This document shows positions 1 to 4,780 of a stretch of DNA of 6,337 nucleotides, piece by piece (the first letter of the stretch is position 1; every line of letters starts with the position of its first letter). Position numbers and translations under genes: made by a program. Origin of the DNA: Gammaproteobacteria bacterium (lineage in GTDB: Bacteria; Pseudomonadota; Gammaproteobacteria; UBA9214); contig JAOTTU010000110.1 of the NCBI GenBank assembly GCA_029864225.1, positions 1 through 6,337 on the forward strand. Direction: 5' to 3'. The notes beneath the pieces are model-generated. The model saw only the letters and a program-made list of their open reading frames with translations. It had not been told where the DNA came from and did not search any database.

Positions 1-1011
1 TACGGAAATTGCACCGACCGGGTCGTCAATCTTGAGCCGGTCCAGACCGAGGATCGAGAACACCACGATGACACCACCGATGGCACCGATGACGGTCGCC
101 AGCAACGGGGTCGGGGTCAGCGGCTCGGCCGTGATCGCCACCAGGCCGGCCAGGGCACCGTTGAGCACCATGGTCAGGTCAGTCTTGCCGAAGATCAGGC
201 GCGCCGTCAGCATCGCGGCCACTACACCACCGGCCGCCGCCATGTTGGTGTTGACGAACACCAGGGCCACGGCATTGGCCTCACTGACATCGGAGATCTT
301 CAGCTCCGAACCACCGTTGAACCCGAACCAGCCCAGCCAAAGGATGAAGGTACCCAGTGTTGCCAGTGGCATGTTGGCGCCCGGGATCGGGTTGATACTG
401 CCGTCCGCACGGTATTTGCCTTTACGGGCACCCAGCAGGAGAACACCGGCCAGGGCCGCGGTCGCACCGCAGAGGTGCACCACGCCGGAACCGGCGAAGT
501 CCAGGAAACCCAGGGCGTCCAGACCGCCGCCGCCCCACTTCCAGTAGCCCTGCATCGGGTAGATGAAACCGGTCATCGCCACGGCGAACAGGATGAACGC
601 CCACAACTTCATGCGTTCCGCCACGGCGCCGGAGACGATCGACATGGCGGTCGCCACGAACACCACCTGGAAGAAGAAGTCGGACAGCCCGGAGTAATAG
701 ATATCACCGCCGCTGGCCAGCACTGCCTCGGCCGTGTTGTCAGTCTTGCCGAGAATGCCGTGCAGTCCGGGCCACCAGGACGAAACGGCGGCATCCCCCG
801 GATACATGATGCCGTAGCCCATGAGCATGTACATGATGCAGGCAATGGCAAACAGGGAGACATTCTTGGTCAGGATTTCGGCGGTGTTTTTCGCACGCAC
901 CATGCCGGCCTCGAGCATCGCAAAGCCCGCGGCCATCCACATAACGAGTGCACCGGCTACCAGGAAATAGAAGGTGTCCAGTGCGTAACTCAGTTCAGTT
1001 ATCGCTTCCAC
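1..1011 (-). CDS. amtB: Ammonium channel AmtB (Amt/MEP/Rh family), C-terminus cut by window edge
   Basis: Inner-membrane channel that passes ammonium into the cytoplasm; family members are trimers plugged by GlnK when nitrogen is plentiful. I translated 337 codons from a GTG start at 1011, preceded by GGAGG at 1020-1024; an in-frame stop lies just upstream and no better start exists. Visible signatures are the early MLEAGMVRAKNT segment (residues 32-43), W159-x11-D171-x7-H179 (equivalent to E. coli W148, D160 and twin-histidine H168), and GWFGFN with F231 and S235 (equivalent to F215 and S219). The read ends at DDPVGAISV, one residue before the second pore histidine expected by homology. The N-terminus goes almost straight into the first membrane helix, without the cleaved signal peptide of E. 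coli AmtB. It lies 43 bp after glnK, so the two are probably co-transcribed. Identification is very secure; only the missing C-terminus, including the GlnK-contacting tail, is unseen. Confidence 0.97.
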   Translation of the reverse strand, partial: MEAITELSYALDTFYFLVAGALVMWMAAGFAMLEAGMVRAKNTAEILTKNVSLFAIACIMYMLMGYGIMYPGDAAVSSWWPGLHGILGKTDNTAEAVLASGGDIYYSGLSDFFFQVVFVATAMSIVSGAVAERMKLWAFILFAVAMTGFIYPMQGYWKWGGGGLDALGFLDFAGSGVVHLCGATAALAGVLLLGARKGKYRADGSINPIPGANMPLATLGTFILWLGWFGFNGGSELKISDVSEANAVALVFVNTNMAAAGGVVAAMLTARLIFGKTDLTMVLNGALAGLVAITAEPLTPTPLLATVIGAIGGVIVVFSILGLDRLKIDDPVGAISV

Positions 1012-1019
1012 GTTAAATT

Positions 1020-1042
1020 CCTCCGTAACATTTGGTTGTTAC
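1020..1042 (-). promoter_or_regulatory. amtB Shine-Dalgarno preceded directly by a small hairpin
   Basis: On the minus strand GTAACA (1042-1037), a 6-nt loop and TGTTAC (1030-1025) form a perfect 6-bp stem. The amtB Shine-Dalgarno GGAGG (1024-1020) begins at the next base, 8 nt before the GTG start. There is no T-tract, so this is not a terminator. The stem is AU-rich and weak. It could mark a processing site or slightly affect ribosome access, but chance is also possible. Confidence 0.35.
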
Positions 1043-1054
1043 GATCATTAAAAA

Positions 1055-1393
1055 TCAGAGTGCTTCCGGACCGGTCTCGCCGGTACGAATACGGACGGTC
1101 TGCTCGAGACTCGACACGAAGATCTTGCCGTCGCCGATCTTGCCGGTGTTGGCGGCCTTGGAAATGGCCTCGATTACCTTGTCTGCCATTTCAGTGGGAA
1201 CAGCGGCCTCGATCTTCACCTTGGGCAGGAAGTCGACCACGTATTCCGCGCCACGGTAGAGTTCCGTATGACCCTTCTGACGCCCGAAGCCCTTGACCTC
1301 GGTGACGGTAATGCCCTGCACACCGATCTCCGAAAGCGCCTCGCGCACGTCATCGAGCTTGAACGGCTTGATGATTGCAGTTACCAGTTTCAT
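1055..1393 (-). CDS. glnK: Nitrogen regulatory protein PII (GlnK type)
   Basis: Small cytoplasmic trimeric signal protein that binds ATP/ADP and 2-oxoglutarate, is uridylylated on the T-loop by GlnD, and blocks AmtB when nitrogen is sufficient. The 112 residues are full length for the family. Visible are the T-loop signature GFGRQKGHTELYRGAEY with uridylylation site Y51, Q39 and K58 of the ligand site, the B-loop TGKIGDGKIF (83-92) and the C-loop RIRTGE (101-106). The ATG at 1393 is preceded by AGGAGC (1402-1407). I call it glnK rather than glnB because it precedes amtB and begins MKLVT like E. coli GlnK. However, T43 and D54 in the T-loop match E. coli GlnB (GlnK has A43 and N54), so specificity towards NtrB/NtrC may be broader than in E. 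coli GlnK. Family assignment is certain; the paralogue label rests on context. Confidence 0.97.
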   Translation of the reverse strand: MKLVTAIIKPFKLDDVREALSEIGVQGITVTEVKGFGRQKGHTELYRGAEYVVDFLPKVKIEAAVPTEMADKVIEAISKAANTGKIGDGKIFVSSLEQTVRIRTGETGPEAL

Positions 1394-1407
1394 GAGTGTT
1401 TGCTCCT

Positions 1408-1434
1408 AAAAAGTGCCTGCCCCGAAGGGCAGGC
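1408..1434 (-). terminator. Intrinsic terminator/attenuator between porin gene and glnK
   Basis: Read on the minus strand, GCCTGCCC (1434-1427), loop TTCG and GGGCAGGC (1422-1415) form a perfect 8-bp GC-rich stem closed by a UUCG-type tetraloop, followed after two bases by TTTTT (1412-1408). This is the classic form of an intrinsic terminator for the porin transcript ending at 1449. The T-tract touches the glnK Shine-Dalgarno (1402-1407), leaving no room for a separate downstream glnK promoter. It is therefore probably partial, lowering glnK-amtB expression relative to the porin and protecting the porin mRNA 3' end. Confidence 0.8.
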
Positions 1435-1447
1435 CGTTACGGTGCCG

Positions 1448-1477
1448 ATTAAAGAGACTTGGATATGCTGAAGACAA
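1448..1477 (-). promoter_or_regulatory. Weak candidate sigma-70 promoter for glnK-amtB
   Basis: Minus-strand TTGTCT (1477-1472) and TTTAAT (1453-1448) match the -35 and -10 consensus at 4/6 and 5/6 with an 18-bp spacer. They overlap the 3' end and stop codon of the porin gene. A transcript from here would start just before the terminator hairpin at 1415-1434 and so carry it in its leader. It was found by eye and is easily a chance match. Confidence 0.25.
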
Positions 1478-2153
1478 TGCGTGAATCGGCCAGATCATCG
1501 AAGAACGTCGCGTCATCAGCATCACTGTCGACATAGGTCAGACCCAGGTCGACACCGGCAACTGACTTGCTGATACCAATGCTCCAGTCGACAATGCTGT
1601 CCGGCAGACCGGTGGGCTTGCCCGGATCAAAGGCATCGCCATCGCTCAGGCCAATATGCACGGACAGACCGAAATCCTGCGGCAGGCTCATTTCATAACC
1701 GGCTGCAAGGTAGTAGGCACTTTCCTTTGAACCAACGAAAGCCAGCTCATCAGAATAATTCAAAGACACGGTGAAACCGCTCATGCTGCCACTGATGTAA
1801 AGCTCATCTGTGTCAGCAGCATCGGCACCCGGGTAGTCGTAATGCAAGATGCCAAAGTCATAGCTGATACCGTTGCCCAGCTCGCCGCCGAAACCGGCGT
1901 AGAGATCGATTTCCAGTTGCGGATCCTGCGGGTCATTAAAAAAGCTCGAGTCAACGTTGGACGCCCAGGTACCAACGTAGAAACCGCTATCGTGCGACCA
2001 GTCGAAACCACCCTGCAGTGCTATCTGCTCGTCCGTCTGGGATACACCGCGGAAGGCGTAATCCGATAACAGGCTCACGTTGCCGCTGATCTCGGCCAGC
2101 GCCGCCGAGGAGCCGGCCAGCAATGCGGATGCAATTAAAGTTTTCTTGAACAT
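1449..2153 (-). CDS. TorF-type putative porin (TIGR02001 / Gcw_chp outer-membrane family)
   Basis: Predicted outer-membrane beta-barrel protein of 234 residues; the transported substrate is unknown. The ATG at 2153 is chosen because GGAG sits 8 nt upstream and the protein then opens with a textbook signal peptide: MFKK, a hydrophobic core, and SSAALA with likely cleavage after A20. The mature start has the family hallmark: ISGN, SDYAFRGVSQTDE, then a GGFDWSHDSGFYVGTW stretch. The rest alternates short amphipathic strands rich in Gly, Tyr, Ser and Asp (LYAGFGG, YDFGILHYDYPG, YYLAAGYEM, VDLGLTYVDSD). It has no cysteine and ends in a strand-like SRIVFSISKSL, as barrel proteins often do. It is the first gene behind an NtrC/sigma-54 promoter and lies 55 bp upstream of glnK, so a role in nitrogen-limited growth is inferred. 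The family name is secure; channel activity is not shown. Confidence 0.88.
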   Translation of the reverse strand: MFKKTLIASALLAGSSAALAEISGNVSLLSDYAFRGVSQTDEQIALQGGFDWSHDSGFYVGTWASNVDSSFFNDPQDPQLEIDLYAGFGGELGNGISYDFGILHYDYPGADAADTDELYISGSMSGFTVSLNYSDELAFVGSKESAYYLAAGYEMSLPQDFGLSVHIGLSDGDAFDPGKPTGLPDSIVDWSIGISKSVAGVDLGLTYVDSDADDATFFDDLADSRIVFSISKSL

Positions 2154-2211
2154 GTCTAAATCTCCAAAAAGGTTTTCAGTAAAGGGGGAACTGTGCAATG
2201 CCCACATCACC

Positions 2212-2230
2212 GTGATTAAGGGGAAATCAC
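2212..2230 (-). promoter_or_regulatory. Hairpin at the predicted 5' end of the porin-glnK-amtB transcript
   Basis: Minus-strand GTGATT (2230-2225), a 7-nt loop and AATCAC (2217-2212) form a perfect 6-bp stem starting at the transcript start predicted from the sigma-54 promoter. A second overlapping palindrome, ATCACCGTGAT (2206-2216 on the plus strand), shares one arm. Together they give three ATCAC/GTGAT motifs in 25 bp of a roughly 77-nt leader. This may be mRNA stabilisation or a protein site; no known regulator was recognised. Confidence 0.3.
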
Positions 2231-2240
2231 TACTCTGGTT

Positions 2241-2257
2241 TGCAGGGAGCGTGCCAC
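2241..2257 (-). promoter_or_regulatory. Sigma-54 (RpoN) promoter for the porin-glnK-amtB operon
   Basis: Read on the minus strand, TGGCACG (2256-2250), CTCC and CTGCA (2245-2241) match the sigma-54 consensus TGGCACG-N4-TTGCW with one mismatch. The invariant GG (2255-2254) and GC (2243-2242) are separated by exactly 10 bases. Transcription should begin near 2231, giving a leader of about 77 nt before the ATG at 2153. The perfect NtrC site upstream supports it strongly. No competing sigma-70 promoter was obvious for this gene. Confidence 0.88.
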
Positions 2258-2290
2258 TTCTTTTTTTTCATTTTAAACAGGTAGTTATAT

Positions 2291-2303
2291 TTATTATTTG
2301 AAT
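2291..2303 (-). promoter_or_regulatory. AT-rich spacer with a weak IHF-like sequence
   Basis: Between enhancer and promoter (about 2257-2303) the DNA turns sharply AT-rich, including an eight-T run. Minus-strand ATTCAAATAATAA (2303-2291) matches the IHF consensus WATCAANNNNTTR at 7 of 9 fixed positions. Bending here would help NtrC reach the sigma-54 polymerase. The match is weak, and intrinsic flexibility alone may suffice. Confidence 0.25.
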
Positions 2304-2319
2304 CCAGGACCGCAGCGCA

Positions 2320-2336
2320 TGCACTATTTTGGTGCA
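2320..2336. promoter_or_regulatory. NtrC (GlnG) enhancer binding site
   Basis: TGCACTATTTTGGTGCA is a full match to the NtrC consensus TGCACYANNNNGGTGCA, with perfect TGCAC/GTGCA half-sites seven bases apart. Its centre lies about 97 bp upstream of the transcript start predicted from the sigma-54 promoter at 2241-2257, a normal enhancer distance. This predicts activation of the porin-glnK-amtB operon by phosphorylated NtrC under nitrogen limitation. The site also lies 90 bp before the divergent ubiK start. Confidence 0.9.
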
Positions 2337-2349
2337 ATAATTCAACCCA

Positions 2350-2366
2350 TGCACACAATGAGGGCG
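2350..2366. promoter_or_regulatory. Second, degenerate NtrC-like site
   Basis: TGCACACAATGAGGGCG keeps one perfect TGCAC half-site, while the other half matches GTGCA at only three of five bases. Its centre is 30 bp from the centre of the strong site, about three helical turns, similar to the roughly 32-bp spacing of the paired NtrC sites at E. coli glnA. A cooperative weak site is plausible, but the match alone would not be convincing. Confidence 0.4.
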
Positions 2367-2425
2367 GGTGCGTGCCCCCACTTGCTCCATGGACGCGGCG
2401 CCCCGGAATCCATTAAGGTGAGGGC

Positions 2426-2707
2426 ATGATCGATACCAAATTTATTGATGACCTTGCCCATCAGATCAGCAAGCACATACCCGTGGGCGTCCGCGAGTTG
2501 CAGCAGGACCTGGAGCAGAACATCCGCAGCGTGCTGCAGAGCGCGCTGGCAAAACTGGACCTGGTGACACGCGAGGAATTCGACGTGCAGACCCGGGTGC
2601 TGGCGCGCACCCGCGAGAAGCTTGAGCAGCAGGAAAAGATCATCGCCGCACTGGAAGAACGCTTCCTGAAGGACACCCCGGCGGGCAAATCTTCAGACAC
2701 CTCGTAG
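2426..2707 (+). CDS. ubiK: Ubiquinone biosynthesis accessory factor UbiK (YqiC/BMFP family)
   Basis: Small accessory protein which, in E. coli, binds UbiJ and lipids and helps the aerobic ubiquinone-biosynthesis complex; older names are YqiC and BMFP (membrane fusogenic) protein. It has 93 residues, within the family's usual size. The N-terminal half (MIDTKFIDDLAHQISKHIP, then RELQQDLEQNIRSVLQSALAKLDLV) is amphipathic. Residues about 48-80 (TREEFDVQTRVLARTREKL onward to EERF) form the heptad-patterned coiled coil that makes the trimer. The last ten residues are a disordered polar tail. The ATG at 2426 has AAGGTGA at 2415-2421. It is divergent from the porin-glnK-amtB operon and upstream of comM in the same direction, but 223 bp apart. 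From memory, Pseudomonas has a homologue in the same position beside glnK. Confidence 0.93.
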   Translation: MIDTKFIDDLAHQISKHIPVGVRELQQDLEQNIRSVLQSALAKLDLVTREEFDVQTRVLARTREKLEQQEKIIAALEERFLKDTPAGKSSDTS

Positions 2708-2930
2708 CTTTGGCAAAGGAACGCAGTAAGGTGCCCAACACATGAAGTCACATTCTGATTGACGGGCACGCTCCGCTTTGCAGATCCTATGAGTTGCAGC
2801 GCCTCCAATGGCGCGATTCATGATTTCCTACCGCTAACAAGGTTGATTACCTACATTGTTAGTCGACTGAGCCGACTGGTTCAGAAACCGCCCGCCGCTA
2901 CCATGTGTTTCCCGACATCAGGAGCCATGC
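2708..2930 (+). other. ubiK-comM intergenic region with two tandem hairpins
   Basis: No convincing gene is present. Two adjacent inverted repeats stand out. CTAACAA (2834-2840) pairs with TTGTTAG (2856-2862), and GGT/ACC can extend the stem inside a bulge. CTGAGCC (2867-2873), loop GACT and GGTTCAG (2878-2884) form a 7-bp stem with one G-T pair. An 8-bp palindrome AGTCGACT (2861-2868) bridges them. Neither hairpin has a T-tract, so they are not obvious terminators of ubiK; they would lie in the comM leader if its promoter is upstream. No confident promoter was found. Confidence 0.4.
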
Positions 2931-4433
2931 ATGTCGCTCGCGATTGTCTATTCGCGCGCCCAGGCGGGGATGAATGCCCCGCTGGTCACCGTCGAGGTGC
3001 ATCTCTCCAATGGCCTGCCGGGCCTCTCGATCGTTGGCCTGCCCGAGACCGCGGTCAAGGAAAGCAAGGACAGGGTGCGCGGCGCCATCCTGACCTCCCA
3101 GTTCGAGTTCCCGAGGCGGCGCATCACCATCAACCTGGCCCCGGCTGACCTGCCCAAGGACGGCGGCCGCTTCGATCTGCCGATCGCGCTGGGCATACTC
3201 GCCGCGTCGCGACAGATCCCGCGTGATGACCTCGCCGATTACGAATTTGCCGGCGAACTGGCGCTGTCCGGTGGCTTGCGCAGTGTCACCGGCATCCTCC
3301 CCATGGCATTGCATACCCATAAGGCAGGGCGCACCGTTGTCGTGCCGGCCGGCAATGCCGCGGAGGCGGCCCTGGTCAGGGAGGCCCGGGTGCTGGGCGG
3401 TGCACACCTGCTGGAGATTACCGGCCACCTGACACGGACGCGGCCACTCGAACTGCACACCGTGTCCCTGCCCGAGCACTCCACTATCGGCACGGCGGAC
3501 CTCGGCGATGTGCGCGGCCAGTACCAGGCACGGCGCGCCCTGGAGGTCGCCGCGGCCGGCGGGCACAGCCTGTTGATGATCGGCCCCCCGGGTACCGGCA
3601 AGTCCCTGCTGGCCAGCCGTCTGCCCGGCATCCTGCCCGAGATGTCCGAGGCCGAGGCGCTCGAGACCGCCGCTATCGCCTCCATCAGCGGCAAGCCCAT
3701 TGACCCGGCCAGTTGGCGGCAACGCCGGTTCCGCGCACCACACCACACGGCGTCCGCTGTCGCCCTGGTGGGTGGGGGTTCCTGTCCGCGCCCCGGCGAG
3801 ATCTCGCTGGCCCACCACGGGGTGCTGTTTCTCGACGAGTTGCCCGAATTTGATCGCCGGGTCCTGGAGGTGTTGCGCGAACCGCTTGAGAGTGGCCGCA
3901 TCACCATCTCGCGCGCGGCCCGCCAGGCGGAATACCCGGCGCAATTCCAGCTGGTCGCCGCCATGAATCCCTGCCCCTGCGGCTACCTCGGTGACCCCTC
4001 GGGCCGCTGCCGCTGCACCTCTGAGCAGGTCGAGCGCTACCGGCGCAGGATCTCCGGCCCCCTGCTGGACCGAATCGACCTGCAGATCGAGGTGCCGCGC
4101 CTGTCCTTCGAAAAGCTCGAGGGGCCACGTGGCGAGGCCAGCCGCGTGGTACGCCAGCGCGTTAACGCGGCCCGCCAGTGCCAGCTTGAACGCTACGGCA
4201 GCCTGAACAGCCGGCTCGATCACCGCCAGCTCGAGCAGGCCTGCCGGTTGCAGGCCGCCGACCGCCAGCTGTTGCAGCAGGCCATGGAACGCCTCAATCT
4301 TTCGGCGCGCGCCTACCACCGCATCCTCAAGGTCGCGCGCACCATCGCCGACCTGGAGGGCACCGCAGCTATCCGTCCGGAACAGCTGGCGGAGGCGATC
4401 AATTACCGCAGGCTAGACAGACCTTCCATATAA
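2931..4433 (+). CDS. comM: ComM/YifB family AAA+ ATPase (Mg chelatase-like helicase)
   Basis: Hexameric AAA+ helicase. In naturally competent relatives ComM drives branch migration so that incoming single-stranded DNA is integrated into the chromosome; many non-competent bacteria also carry it. It has 500 residues against about 506 in E. coli, so it is full length. The N-terminal Lon-protease-like (ChlI) domain shows VEVHLSNGLPGLSIVGLPE (21-39) and ITINLAPADLPKDGGRFDLP (65-84). The ATPase core has Walker A GPPGTGKS (218-225), Walker B VLFLDELPEF (298-307), a likely zinc-binding CPC...CRC set (C348, C350, C360, C362), LLDRID with probable arginine finger R381, and sensor-2 region LSARAYHRILKVARTIADL (458-476). 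The ATG at 2931 has AGGAG 6 nt upstream (2920-2924) and gives the family start MSLAIVYSRA. The catalytic motifs look intact. It appears to be transcribed alone. Confidence 0.97.
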   Translation: MSLAIVYSRAQAGMNAPLVTVEVHLSNGLPGLSIVGLPETAVKESKDRVRGAILTSQFEFPRRRITINLAPADLPKDGGRFDLPIALGILAASRQIPRDDLADYEFAGELALSGGLRSVTGILPMALHTHKAGRTVVVPAGNAAEAALVREARVLGGAHLLEITGHLTRTRPLELHTVSLPEHSTIGTADLGDVRGQYQARRALEVAAAGGHSLLMIGPPGTGKSLLASRLPGILPEMSEAEALETAAIASISGKPIDPASWRQRRFRAPHHTASAVALVGGGSCPRPGEISLAHHGVLFLDELPEFDRRVLEVLREPLESGRITISRAARQAEYPAQFQLVAAMNPCPCGYLGDPSGRCRCTSEQVERYRRRISGPLLDRIDLQIEVPRLSFEKLEGPRGEASRVVRQRVNAARQCQLERYGSLNSRLDHRQLEQACRLQAADRQLLQQAMERLNLSARAYHRILKVARTIADLEGTAAIRPEQLAEAINYRRLDRPSI

Positions 4434-4780
4434 AGGGTACTGACCCCCCATAGACAGGTGCTTCAGCTCGCGTCCCAAAGCAGATGCAGCTGTGCGTACC
4501 AGCGACGCCCATGCGAGGCCCCAGATTAGTGATGAGCCGGCGGCTTATTGAAGTGTTTTTATGGCTGAAATGAATGCTCTAAGGCCGGATTAAGCCCTGA
4601 ATCCAGAGATAATGATGTAAAAACAGTTAGATCGTGTGGTCCGACCCACACTATGTCCAGTCGCCAAACCCGGCCGTTGCCAGGCGCCTCCAGACCCGGC
4701 GTCGGACCATTTTAGTTTCCATTTTTCAGGCCGTTACCCTGATGTGAAATAGCTACAAGACACTCTGGGGAATTGATCAG
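4434..4780. other. 347-bp non-coding stretch between comM and the sensor kinase
   Basis: No gene is supported here. The first part begins right at the comM stop with GGGTACTGACCC (4435-4446), a 4-bp hairpin core. The middle (about 4545-4632) is less GC-rich, with short T and A runs. The end holds the inverted repeats annotated separately at 4634-4709. No clean intrinsic terminator for comM was seen; TTTTT at 4556-4560 is not preceded by a good stem. The promoter of the kinase gene presumably lies in the last 100 bp, but no strong match was found. Confidence 0.5.
4634..4709 (+). repeat. Inverted repeats with mutually exclusive pairings
   Basis: TGGTCCGAC (4637-4645) is perfectly complementary to GTCGGACCA (4701-4709), a 9-bp stem around a 55-nt interior. 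Part of the same left arm can instead pair locally: GTGTGG (4634-4639) with CCACAC (4646-4651), 6 bp with a 6-nt loop. The two folds compete for bases 4637-4645. The distal arm is followed by TTTT (4710-4713) and another T-rich stretch. It could be a structured leader, a small RNA, a remnant of a short mobile repeat or chance. Confidence 0.4.

Noticed and set aside
475..1296. A 273-codon plus-strand frame across amtB and glnK
   Set aside because: It spans two well-identified genes on the other strand and a regulatory gap, and its His/Arg-rich product resembles nothing known.
2154..2210. Upstream in-frame ATG at 2210 adding 19 residues to the porin
   Set aside because: The extension would precede the signal peptide; the ATG at 2153 has a good Shine-Dalgarno and gives a normal signal sequence.
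2927..3148. ATG at 2927, four bases before the comM start, in another frame
   Set aside because: It is too close to AGGAG, and the frame does not encode the conserved ComM N-terminus.
2898..4319. A 473-codon open frame antisense to comM
   Set aside because: It overlaps almost all of a full-length comM with intact motifs, its product is compositionally biased with no family features, and it has no ribosome site. Long antisense frames are expected in GC-rich genes.
4484..4573. A 29-codon frame in the comM-kinase gap
   Set aside because: It has no ribosome site, no recognisable family and no conservation evidence.
4626..4709. Possible integron attC site (GTTAGAT fits GTTRRRY near an inverted repeat)
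   Set aside because: The matching RYYYAAC box is not in the right position or orientation, and no cassette or integrase is present.
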